Below are positions 54,727 through 63,135 of a DNA stretch of 64,000 nt, in pieces. Every line of letters starts with the position of its first letter. Position 1 is the first letter of the stretch. Under the pieces are notes generated by a model. The model saw only the letters and a program-made list of their open reading frames with translations, was not told the origin of the DNA and searched no databases. The translations under genes and the position numbers were made by a program. The stretch spans positions 62,001 through 126,000 of the forward strand of contig NZ_PTJE01000001.1 of the NCBI RefSeq assembly GCF_002934445.1, written 5' to 3'. This DNA is from Nonlabens xylanidelens. GTDB lineage: Bacteria; Bacteroidota; Bacteroidia; Flavobacteriales; Flavobacteriaceae.

Positions 54727-56823
54727 ATGGAACATTTCTTAATCAACTCTACAGCTTGCTTGTTTACTTTATGGTTAGCTTACAAGCTTTTAATAGAAAA
54801 TACTTCATGGCATACTTTTAAAAGGTTCTATTTGATAGGTGCACTTATCATATCGTTGATCATACCTTTTATAGTTGTCAAAACTGTAATTATACCTATG
54901 GAAGAAATTCCATTTGTAAATTATAGTCCTCTAGTACTAACAGAAACTATGGTAGATCAGCCTAGTTTTGAGATCAATTGGTTTTATGTATTCAGTGGTA
55001 TTTACGTTATAGGTGTTGCAATTATGCTGTGGCGTTTTGGCAAGAATTTGAGCTCTTTTAGAATCCAACAAGAAGATGAGATCAGTTCTTACAAAGCTTA
55101 TCAACTTATTTTGCGCAATCAACTGACTATACCGCATTCATTTCTCAAGCGCATTTTTATTTCAAAGAAAGACCATGAATCCAACAACTTACCCACGGTT
55201 ATTCTAGAACATGAAAAAGCGCATTTAGATCAAAAGCACTCACTAGACATACTATTTATTGAGCTGCTTTTAATTGTCCTATGGTTCAACCCATTGTTAT
55301 ACATCATCAGGTATTCCATAAAGCTGAATCATGAATTCCTTGCAGACAGCGCTGTTTTAAACCAAGGAATCTCTACGGTATCCTATCAAGAGGTTTTATT
55401 AAAACATGCTACCACTAGCTACCAACAGGCGATGGCAAACACGTTTACATTTCCTATCATCAAAAAAAGATTTAATATCATGAAAACACATACATCAAAT
55501 ACCAGCCTAGTCCTAAGAAGTCTAGCGCTTATACCTATTCTTGCCTTACTTATTATAAGTTGTGGTAAGGAAGAAACCGAATTTCAAGAAATCGAAGAAA
55601 TTGTAATCGTAGAAGACGATTCAAACAAAAAGTACATTATAGTAGATCCTAACGATCCTGAAGGTAAAATCGTCATAAACGGAGAACCTCATTACTATAA
55701 GATCAATGGTGATCAAATAGATATTTATAACTCCTTGGATGAGCTTCAAGATTTTGAAAGTCAAGGTTATGAAATAAGAAGAACAGATGAAGAGATAGAG
55801 ATCATTGAAGTTCTTGAAAATGTAACTTCTAAAGACATTGAAGAATATAATTTTCAAGCAAAAAAGCATCAAAAATTTATAGAAGAAAAAGGCCACGTAG
55901 TAGTGTTTAAAGAAGACACAAAACGCATGCAACTTATTTTTAATTCTATGAATGACCAGCAAAAAGCAGAAAATGAACCATGGCCTTATTTATATTGGGA
56001 TAATGATATGACTCCAGGAGATATTCCTCCACCGCCGCCGCCAGCTTCTCCGTCTGAAGATCACGGATATATAAAAGTAGATGGTAGAATTCACTATTAT
56101 ACCTTAAAAAATAATGAAAAGGCTTTTTATGATCGCTGGGGAAATAAGATAGATGTGAAGGATAAAACCGTAGAATATCTAGATCAAAAAGATTTACCGC
56201 CGCCACCGCCACCTGCAAATCCTATGGATTATATAAAAAACTCTGGTGATAATATGAACTATTACATTAATAACATAAAAGTTACCAAAGAGAAGGCAAA
56301 AGAATTCATAGAAAAAAACGGAAACAAAGGAGTACAGATCATGCCAGTCAATGGAGTGAATTCTTTGAAAATGTATTTTAATGAAAATCACCCAGATTAT
56401 GATTTTAAAAGTACCAGTAACGATACTATAACATGGGTAAAAGATTTTGATAAAGGATATAGTGCTCAACAAAAAGCGCAAGAAGTAAATGAATGGGTTA
56501 AAAGCATATATAAGAAAGATAAAAAAGCAGTCAAAGGTAGCACATGGGAAGATGTAGAAAAACATTTAAAAGAAGGGTCTTCAAAAAGTGAAACCGCCCA
56601 AACATTAATAGGTGACCCTGTTGATATTATAAACATTCATAAAGATAAATACGATTATTATGTGGATGGTAGAATAAAGAGTCATGAAGACGCACTATTT
56701 ATCATTTTAAAAAATGACAACTGGAAAATTTATCTAGACAAAATTAGTGATAAAGAAGTCATAATGATTTATACTTATGATGCAGCTATGGGACCAAAAG
56801 ATATTTTTACGAGGGGTTGCTAG
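54727..56823 (+). CDS. BlaR1/M56-family membrane metalloprotease-like sensor
   Basis: The 698-residue protein has membrane helices at about 5-22, 36-56, 86-103, 173-195 and 262-278. The zinc motif HEKAH (162-166) follows VILE, with a downstream Glu candidate near ELLLIVLWFNPLL. A large extracytoplasmic part follows, acidic and repetitive, with two Pro-rich linkers (PPPPPPASP and PPPPPPANP) and related HYY/Y-x-K repeats. No penicillin-binding sensor domain is seen, so the signal is not a classical beta-lactam one. It likely cleaves the BlaI-type repressor upon an envelope signal, by analogy. Confidence 0.85.
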   Translation: MEHFLINSTACLFTLWLAYKLLIENTSWHTFKRFYLIGALIISLIIPFIVVKTVIIPMEEIPFVNYSPLVLTETMVDQPSFEINWFYVFSGIYVIGVAIMLWRFGKNLSSFRIQQEDEISSYKAYQLILRNQLTIPHSFLKRIFISKKDHESNNLPTVILEHEKAHLDQKHSLDILFIELLLIVLWFNPLLYIIRYSIKLNHEFLADSAVLNQGISTVSYQEVLLKHATTSYQQAMANTFTFPIIKKRFNIMKTHTSNTSLVLRSLALIPILALLIISCGKEETEFQEIEEIVIVEDDSNKKYIIVDPNDPEGKIVINGEPHYYKINGDQIDIYNSLDELQDFESQGYEIRRTDEEIEIIEVLENVTSKDIEEYNFQAKKHQKFIEEKGHVVVFKEDTKRMQLIFNSMNDQQKAENEPWPYLYWDNDMTPGDIPPPPPPASPSEDHGYIKVDGRIHYYTLKNNEKAFYDRWGNKIDVKDKTVEYLDQKDLPPPPPPANPMDYIKNSGDNMNYYINNIKVTKEKAKEFIEKNGNKGVQIMPVNGVNSLKMYFNENHPDYDFKSTSNDTITWVKDFDKGYSAQQKAQEVNEWVKSIYKKDKKAVKGSTWEDVEKHLKEGSSKSETAQTLIGDPVDIINIHKDKYDYYVDGRIKSHEDALFIILKNDNWKIYLDKISDKEVIMIYTYDAAMGPKDIFTRGC

Positions 56824-56890
56824 TAGATTTAAAAAGTAATTAATAATTAATAGTTAAGATTTAATATTAACTGTAACAATCCACAATTTC

Positions 56891-56930
56891 AAGCGTTTAT
56901 AAAAGACAACCCTTTTATAAACGTTTTTTT
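56891..56930 (+). terminator. terminator after the M56 gene, abutting the DUF4407 start
   Basis: AAGCGTTTATAAAAG/CTTTTATAAACGTTT stem with T run; the last T precedes the DUF4407 ATG directly. Confidence 0.85.
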
Positions 56931-58031
56931 ATGCAATCTTTTTTCATCTTTTGCAGCGGTGCTGATGCTGAGTTACTTGATCAGTGCAGCGCAGGCGAGC
57001 GTAATAAGTATGCCGGTATAGGCGCAACGGTTTTCTTTACCGCACTTATGGCATTTTTTGCAGCCAGTTATGCGCTATTTACCGTTTTTGATAGTTACTG
57101 GATAGCCGGTGCTTTTGGATTGGTTTGGGGTTTATTGATCTTTAATCTGGATCGTTACATTGTTTCTACACTTAAGAAAAGTGATCGCAAAATCAATGAA
57201 TTATGGCAGGCGGCACCTCGTATTGTTTTAGCACTTATTATTGCTGTTGTGATTTCAAAACCTCTTGAATTAAAAATATTTGAGAAAGAAATCGATCAGG
57301 TTCTTCTGGAAGAGAAAAACGCGATGACCTTAAATAATCAAGAGCAAGTTGCTAGTTTATTTGCTGTTGAGGAGTCCGCTTTCGCGAAAGCGATACAAGA
57401 ATTAAAATCTGAAATCACCACAAAAGAAGCCGAAGTAGAAGCCTTATACTCCACGTATATTACAGAAGCCGAAGGAACATCTGGAACTAACAAACTAGGA
57501 AAAGGACCGGTTTACAAGGAGAAACGAGAAAAGCATGATGCTGCTATGGCAGAACTTAAAGAACTAAAAGCTTCAAATGCCGATAAAATAGCGGCCATAG
57601 AATTACAACTAGCCGACTTAAACACTAAAGAAACGGTACAACTAGCCGCATCACAACCGATCATAGAAAACGTAGACGGACTCATGGCGCGTATTGAAGC
57701 CTTAAATAAATTGCCTTTTATCACATCATTTTTTATCTTCTTACTGTTTCTAGCCATAGAAACATCTCCTATCATTGCCAAATTATTATCCCCTAGAGGT
57801 GAGTATGATTACAAATATGCAGAGCGAGAAGATCTCGTTATATCATGGGTAACACAACAAAAGCAACAGCAAACCGTACTTACACAAACTGATAAAGAAT
57901 TAAATAACCGAGTCTATAAAGACATCGCAGACGAGGACGAACTCTATACCTACAAAAAGAAAATAGCAAGAGAACTCATGCAAAAACAAGCCGATGCTTT
58001 CTATAAAAAACAGAATGGAATTTTAGGGTAA
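56931..58031 (+). CDS. DUF4407 membrane protein
   Basis: The 366-residue protein has N-terminal FFIFCSGADAELLDQCSAGERNKYAGIGATVFFTALMAFFAASYALF, typical of DUF4407, three early membrane helices (about 28-48, 52-70, 90-106), a long Lys/Glu/Ala coiled coil (about 115-250) and a fourth helix (about 258-278). The function of DUF4407 is unknown. The ATG at 56931 follows directly on a terminator T run, without room for a ribosome-binding site. The palindrome encodes AFAKA in the coiled-coil part (about residue 150). Confidence 0.82.
   Translation: MQSFFIFCSGADAELLDQCSAGERNKYAGIGATVFFTALMAFFAASYALFTVFDSYWIAGAFGLVWGLLIFNLDRYIVSTLKKSDRKINELWQAAPRIVLALIIAVVISKPLELKIFEKEIDQVLLEEKNAMTLNNQEQVASLFAVEESAFAKAIQELKSEITTKEAEVEALYSTYITEAEGTSGTNKLGKGPVYKEKREKHDAAMAELKELKASNADKIAAIELQLADLNTKETVQLAASQPIIENVDGLMARIEALNKLPFITSFFIFLLFLAIETSPIIAKLLSPRGEYDYKYAEREDLVISWVTQQKQQQTVLTQTDKELNNRVYKDIADEDELYTYKKKIARELMQKQADAFYKKQNGILG
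57377..57392. repeat. dispersed palindrome copy 15 (in DUF4407 gene)
   Basis: Perfect 16-mer; encodes SAFAKAI. Confidence 0.9.
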
Positions 58032-58151
58032 AAGATTGGAGATTAACGATATCTGATTTTTGATTTGTCATTCCGCTGCAGAGCAGAATCGCTATAAATA
58101 AATCTCGATTCCTGAATCTAATTTCTTGAATCTTCTTTAGAATTCAGCTTC

Positions 58152-59180
58152 TTACACAATCCATCCATTCTCACGAGCGTGAGTAACGGCTTCTTTAGAT
58201 TCTTTTACTAATAACATAGGACATATGGTAAAACCGTCGGCAATGGATTTTACTCTCAACATTTTCTTTTTGTGATCTACAGACCTTAAATAAATAGCCA
58301 TTATACGATCAGGAAATTGTTGTGCGACGTCTTTATAATAATCTGCATCGTGCTCTCCACTATCACCTATAAGAATAAACTTCATATGTGGATAGTGTTT
58401 TAAGATATTGATAAGTTCGTGCTCTTTATGAGGTCGTTTTAATTTGGGCGTTCTATCCCATGGAGTCGGAAAATCTCGCAATAAAATAGGTCCTTTAGGA
58501 AACCCATGAAAGTCAAGAAATTTCTCTAGGTATTTGTATAAATTCCATGGACTATTACTCAAATAGAACATTGGGTTTTGATCGTTACTTGACGAGCCTC
58601 TATGTAATAATTGATAAAAACTAGCAGCACCTTTTAAGGGTAAACGACGGTCATAATTCTTAAAAAAGGTATTAAAAGCCACTCGCATTTTAAGAAAACT
58701 AGTCACACCAGTATGCATTATAGTGTCGTCTATATCACTTATAACTCCATAAGCCGCAGTTTCTAGAGGTATTAATGACTCTCCAGAGAATTTATTTATT
58801 TTGAGACGTTTTTGTCGTTTCGCTTTCGCAAAAGCGGAATTATCTTCATCAAAACTAACCGTAAAGGATAAGTATCCTTCTTTATCTGTTAATGCATCAA
58901 GGTCTATATCAGTTTTAATATTGAAGAGAAAATAGCCTTCGTGGTCTGCTTTTACTTCAAAAAACTTACCGTTAGGCAAAGTTAATTTTACCTGAGCATT
59001 TCTTATCTCATCTGTAGCAAAAGTACGCCAGGTATTACGCAGCGTCTGATACAAGGTCTGTTGTTCATAATGTTTTAATGGCTGGTCTTCTAGCGCGCGA
59101 CCACGTATATACAAATGGTTTGCACCACTATACGTACGATAAATGTCGAGAATCCAAGGATCACGTTTAAAAATTGCCAT
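58152..59180 (-). CDS. App1-family (DUF2183) phosphatase
   Basis: The 342-residue protein has an N-terminal beta-sandwich domain (about 1-135) and a C-terminal HAD-like catalytic domain with DIDDT (149-153), a DxDxT active site. App1 catalytic domains act on phosphatidic acid in fungi; a phospholipid or phosphoprotein substrate is possible here. The near-perfect palindrome encodes SAFAKA at residues 115-120, in the linker before the phosphatase domain. Confidence 0.85.
   Translation of the reverse strand: MAIFKRDPWILDIYRTYSGANHLYIRGRALEDQPLKHYEQQTLYQTLRNTWRTFATDEIRNAQVKLTLPNGKFFEVKADHEGYFLFNIKTDIDLDALTDKEGYLSFTVSFDEDNSAFAKAKRQKRLKINKFSGESLIPLETAAYGVISDIDDTIMHTGVTSFLKMRVAFNTFFKNYDRRLPLKGAASFYQLLHRGSSSNDQNPMFYLSNSPWNLYKYLEKFLDFHGFPKGPILLRDFPTPWDRTPKLKRPHKEHELINILKHYPHMKFILIGDSGEHDADYYKDVAQQFPDRIMAIYLRSVDHKKKMLRVKSIADGFTICPMLLVKESKEAVTHARENGWIV
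58821..58836. repeat. dispersed palindrome copy 16 (one mismatch, in App1 gene)
   Basis: CGCTTTCGCAAAAGCG, one G to A change in the centre; encodes SAFAKAK. Confidence 0.8.
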
Positions 59181-59245
59181 GTTGTGAAAATAATCGTTTT
59201 ATACCAACTGTCTTATAGAATGCTGGTTAATAAAAGTTTAAAAGC

Positions 59246-59416
59246 TTATTTATTACTTCTTAATTGCCTTAATGCATACCAGATAGCCATTAAGAATAAA
59301 AAGCCGAACCAGATAAAACTTCGGTTTTGTTCACCGTCGGCGATTTTATAACCTAAGATGCACAAACTTATGACACACATGACGATAAGTAATTTGTAAA
59401 ACCAGTCTGGAATCAT
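59246..59416 (-). CDS. 56-residue membrane protein
   Basis: Short ORF between the App1 and radical SAM genes. MIPDWFYKLLIVMCVISLCI and SFIWFGFLFLMAIWYALRQL are two membrane helices around a charged loop (GYKIADGEQNR). A start ATG at 59416, normal codon use and the clean two-helix pattern support it. Function unknown. Confidence 0.6.
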   Translation of the reverse strand: MIPDWFYKLLIVMCVISLCILGYKIADGEQNRSFIWFGFLFLMAIWYALRQLRSNK

Positions 59417-59512
59417 ATTTTGATTTTAAGAGAAATGACAAAATTAAGAAATAAAGCCTAGTAAGGAAAACTAGCTTATCTTATTACTTATGATAAATAG
59501 CACTCTATATGA

Positions 59513-59561
59513 AACTTTAAAAGCAAGGTAATAGCATATCTAACACCTTGCTTTTAAAGTT
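59513..59561. terminator. terminator downstream of the radical SAM gene
   Basis: 17-bp stem (59513-59529 with 59545-59561) ending in AACTTT/AAAGTT; the flanking T tracts are modest. Confidence 0.65.
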
Positions 59562-59578
59562 TTTATTACATTATTGTG

Positions 59579-60538
59579 TTATTCAACAACGTCTGCCATG
59601 ACGCCATCTTTATTGAAGATTTTATCTTTATTACATTTTAAGAAATGATCACAGTATAGACAGATATTTTTAAGTTCTTCATTCTTAATTTTTGCATCTG
59701 CTTCAGAGACACCTAGTTTTAATCCCATTTTAAGTGGGTCACCTTCATTAAGCATTTTAAAAACAAAGTTCTTACTTGCTCTATCCAGTACCTCACTCAC
59801 CTTTTGTTTACGTGCGTCTCCCATAGGGAAATGTGTACCTGGACAACATGGATTAATGCGCCATAACTGTATGCTTATCTCGTTAGGTATATCTTCATGA
59901 CCACCTAAGAAGTTTCTTGCACCACTTAAAATGGTACAAAAGTTATGCTCAGGATCCTTCATCCATATATCGTGCTTCATCGCTTTACCTCTGGCCCAGT
60001 TACCACCTAACCACATTTCTTCACTAGCACCCCAATAACCCCAACTTAAAGGATTTTCGGCTAGATAATGACCACCTTCTATAAGCGGATCTTTTTCTGT
60101 ACCGACCACACCACAAGTATCAAAAATATCTGCTAGCTCCATTAATCTACCACCAGCTTTTTTATGGTATCTATCTATAGATGCGATGTCAAATCTAGAA
60201 ACACCCTTATCTATAAGGACTTGTAACTTTGCAGGATTTAATAAATCACCGTTAGTCTGGATCATTACTTGGGTCTTACCTTTATACTTGTCTTGGATTT
60301 TATCAAGAATAGCATGTAGCAGTTTAATATCGGCTAGAGGCTCACCACCACTTAAGATAATACGCTCTATATGGTCTGGCATATTATCGATTATCGCCAT
60401 ACAGTCTTCTTGAGATATACGTTTCCCAAATGGACTTGAATCATTATAACAGTGGTCACAATCGTCATTACACAGCTGTGTAAACACCCAGTATAAGGAC
60501 TGTAAATGGTTAAAATCTTTTTTAATTTCTGTCATCAT
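59579..60538 (-). CDS. radical SAM enzyme, last gene of an ABC transporter operon
   Basis: The 319-residue protein has CNDDCDHC (CxxxCxxC at Cys23, 27, 30) for the SAM [4Fe-4S] cluster, LSGGEPL and QTNGD as SAM-binding elements. Extra cysteines in NPCCPGTHF (about 230) and CLYCDHFLKC (about 293-302) are typical of SPASM- or twitch-like auxiliary clusters. I do not recognise the substrate. It ends an operon with a YnjBCD-like transporter and may modify the imported compound. Confidence 0.78.
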   Translation of the reverse strand: MMTEIKKDFNHLQSLYWVFTQLCNDDCDHCYNDSSPFGKRISQEDCMAIIDNMPDHIERIILSGGEPLADIKLLHAILDKIQDKYKGKTQVMIQTNGDLLNPAKLQVLIDKGVSRFDIASIDRYHKKAGGRLMELADIFDTCGVVGTEKDPLIEGGHYLAENPLSWGYWGASEEMWLGGNWARGKAMKHDIWMKDPEHNFCTILSGARNFLGGHEDIPNEISIQLWRINPCCPGTHFPMGDARKQKVSEVLDRASKNFVFKMLNEGDPLKMGLKLGVSEADAKIKNEELKNICLYCDHFLKCNKDKIFNKDGVMADVVE

Positions 60539-60650
60539 TTTATCTTTTTATAGACTGTTGCTAGCAATCCATTTTCCTCATGTCGAGGTACTCTATCTAT
60601 AAGAAAGAAGTGCCACGGTCTTTCTTTATTTTAATTGTTTTAAATCGCTA

Positions 60651-61376
60651 TTAATTAAACTGTTTCCAGAAAGCAGCCTCTTGTTGTGCACCGCTATCTA
60701 CGTCATCATAAAAATCTTGCTTAGATTCATATCTTTTAAAATGACCTAATTCTATTTTACCTATATGATCTCCCATAGTCAGTGCTTCTTTTAAATCATG
60801 AGTAATGAATATAGAAGTAAGCTTCATTTTCTTAGAGAGCTTTTTAAATAGTTCTTGCATTTGCACACGAGTCTCAGCATCTAGCGCTCCAAATGGCTCG
60901 TCTAACAGCAATACTTTGGGCTCAATGATTAATGCTCTTGCAAATGACACACGCTGTCTCTGTCCACCAGAAAGCTGGTGAGGCATTTTCTCTGCATGTT
61001 CTTCTAGACCTATTTCTGCAAGCATGTGCTCCACCTTAGTTTTAATCACATCTGGTGATTGCTTACGTATCTTTAAACCAAATGCTATGTTCTCTGAAAC
61101 ATTAAGGTGAGGAAATAGCAAGGGTTCTTGGTATAGATAAACTATGTTTCTTTTATTAGGTGGCGTGTCGTTCATCCGCTTTCGCGAAAGCGAAATAGTA
61201 CCATCATCTTCTTTTTCTAATCCAGCTAATATTTTTAATAAAGTCGTTTTACCACTACCTGATTTTCCTAAAACACTGAGCACCTCATGTTCTTGCAGCA
61301 TAAAACTAACGTTGTGTAAAACGGTCTCACTGCCGAAGCTTTTGGTAATATTATCTATGTGTAAAAGTGGTTCCAA
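60651..61376 (-). CDS. ABC transporter ATPase, YnjD-like
   Basis: The 241-residue ATPase has Walker A GKSGSGKTT (37-45), signature LSGGQ (135-139), Walker B LLLDE (156-160) and the H-loop FITHD. It energises the two permeases encoded upstream; 5 bp separate it from the nearer. The palindrome at 61178-61193 encodes LSRKR (62-67) in a loop after Walker A. Confidence 0.9.
   Translation of the reverse strand: MEPLLHIDNITKSFGSETVLHNVSFMLQEHEVLSVLGKSGSGKTTLLKILAGLEKEDDGTISLSRKRMNDTPPNKRNIVYLYQEPLLFPHLNVSENIAFGLKIRKQSPDVIKTKVEHMLAEIGLEEHAEKMPHQLSGGQRQRVSFARALIIEPKVLLLDEPFGALDAETRVQMQELFKKLSKKMKLTSIFITHDLKEALTMGDHIGKIELGHFKRYESKQDFYDDVDSGAQQEAAFWKQFN
61178..61193. repeat. dispersed palindrome copy 17 (in ABC ATPase gene)
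   Basis: Perfect 16-mer; encodes LSRKR, the same frame as the argB copy. Confidence 0.9.
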
Positions 61377-61381
61377 TGGTC

Positions 61382-62149
61382 TTAAATTACGGTTTCTGTG
61401 GCAAATATGTATCTCTTATTGATCCATATAAGAATCATGGGTGGTAGTATTAATAAACAACTCGCTAGTGCTGCATAAAATATATTTGCCTCATTTACAA
61501 AGCTGAAAACGCGCACCGTTAAGGTTTGCACGCTTCCTACTCCTATTAAGTTAGTGAGCCCAAATTCAAACCACGATACTAGAAATGTTTGAAAAAAACA
61601 TAGTAACAATGCGTTTTTTGAAATGGGTAATAAAACATTTTTAAACGTTTGCCAGCTACTGCTGCCTAATGTTTTAGATAGCTCTTCTATCGCTCTAGTT
61701 TTATGATTCCAGAAGTTATTGAGAATAATAACTCCAAAGGGATATGCTATAAAAAACTGCGCTAGCAACACACCACTCACGTTACCTGATATACCAGCAT
61801 ATATAAAAAAGAAATGTAGTGTCGCTGCCAGTATAACTGGCGATAACACATAAGGAATGTATGCCAGCAGCATTAATTTATTGCGGTATTTACTCAATGC
61901 GATATGTTTACTCGTTATAAAAGCAAGCGCAGTAGTTACCGTTGCCACTAGAATAGAAATACCTAGAGACAAGAAAAATGTTTGCAATAGTTTACTATCT
62001 GACTTTTGTAAAAACTCCCAGTTTTCTAGGGACAGTGATTGCGGTAACAATTCTGGATACGGCCAGTTGCGTCCTAGACTAAGTAATAGCAGGAATGCGA
62101 TCGGGAAAAAGATCGATAGAATAAATAATATTTGGAGGGCTTTCTTCAT
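61382..62149 (-). CDS. ABC transporter permease, second
   Basis: The 255-residue protein has about six membrane helices and an EAA-type loop (ELSKTLGSSSWQTFKNVLLP). It pairs with the other permease to form the channel. Its start overlaps the upstream permease stop (TAATG). Confidence 0.88.
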   Translation of the reverse strand: MKKALQILFILSIFFPIAFLLLLSLGRNWPYPELLPQSLSLENWEFLQKSDSKLLQTFFLSLGISILVATVTTALAFITSKHIALSKYRNKLMLLAYIPYVLSPVILAATLHFFFIYAGISGNVSGVLLAQFFIAYPFGVIILNNFWNHKTRAIEELSKTLGSSSWQTFKNVLLPISKNALLLCFFQTFLVSWFEFGLTNLIGVGSVQTLTVRVFSFVNEANIFYAALASCLLILPPMILIWINKRYIFATETVI

Positions 62150-63009
62150 CAGTTTTTTTCTGGATTAAAGAATGCTGGTCTCGTTTTATAAACTACCGCT
62201 ATTAAGGTTGCTATTAAAAGTATATAAATAACTGACACCGCATATGCCTGTGGTATGTCTGCCAGATTAAATTTTTGAAGTTTTTGAATTATAAAAACCG
62301 ATAGCATAGATGGATCTTGTCTACCTAACAATAGCGGTATTTCATAAGTTCCCATCACAAATATGAGAAACAACATAATTGTAAAAGCACTCTTTTTTAA
62401 TAAGATAGGTACTATTATTCTGGTAGTGATTTGATTTTTCTTTGCTCCTAAGGTTTGAGCAAGTGCTTTAAGTTCTGGAATGCGCTCGTTTTGATATAAA
62501 TTAGAATATAAAATGATAAAAAACGGCGTGATCAGTAGGCACAAGCTGAATATAATTGCAACTCCATAAGCATCATTAGTCCAGTCTGGAAACTGACTTA
62601 GGTCATCTATCCATCCTAAATTAAAAATGACACGACTTATAAAACCACTTTTAGAAAGCAACTGAAAGCTAAAAAATGCCATTACAATAGCAGGAAATGC
62701 TAGTGGCAAATAGGTCACATAAGACAGCAGTCCTTTATATAAATTCTTAGTCCACGAGATTACTATCCATAAAGAAAAGAACAACGAAGTAGTCATTACT
62801 ACTGCAGCTATAAAAAGACTGAAACCTAAGGACTTCCAGAACTCTGTAGCTAGTAGTGTTTTCTCCCAATACTCTGTTGTAAAACCTTCACTTAAAATAC
62901 CTGTAAGCCCAAAACTATACAACAAAGCATATCCAAACCCTAAGAGAACAGGCACTGCTGCAAATAGGATAAAAATAGTAATGGAGATATGTTTTGACTT
63001 AAATTTCAA
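62149..63009 (-). CDS. ABC transporter permease, first
   Basis: The 286-residue protein has about six membrane helices and an EAA loop (ELKALAQTLGAKKNQITTRIIVP). In E. coli YnjC the two permease halves are fused; here they are separate genes. It follows the binding-protein gene by 126 bp. Confidence 0.87.
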   Translation of the reverse strand: MKFKSKHISITIFILFAAVPVLLGFGYALLYSFGLTGILSEGFTTEYWEKTLLATEFWKSLGFSLFIAAVVMTTSLFFSLWIVISWTKNLYKGLLSYVTYLPLAFPAIVMAFFSFQLLSKSGFISRVIFNLGWIDDLSQFPDWTNDAYGVAIIFSLCLLITPFFIILYSNLYQNERIPELKALAQTLGAKKNQITTRIIVPILLKKSAFTIMLFLIFVMGTYEIPLLLGRQDPSMLSVFIIQKLQKFNLADIPQAYAVSVIYILLIATLIAVVYKTRPAFFNPEKN

Positions 63010-63135
63010 TATTTTATGTTGCGTTATTATTGTTTAATATGATAAATAAAAAATGCTATTAATTTTGAACAAGAATAAATGAACTGGTAAATAATATACA
63101 CCTATTTAACTTATTCTTAAATTGTATTCTTCTAT

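Noticed and set aside
55621-56565. Three antisense ORFs of 90-123 residues opposite the M56 gene
   Set aside because: Phe/Ile/Tyr-rich translations of the opposite strand of a Lys/Asp-rich gene; shadow ORFs.
5600-61193. Dispersed palindrome as CRISPR, REP/RAYT system or IS ends
   Set aside because: Copies are single, kilobases apart, without spacers, no cas gene, no RAYT-like transposase and no target duplications are visible in the window.
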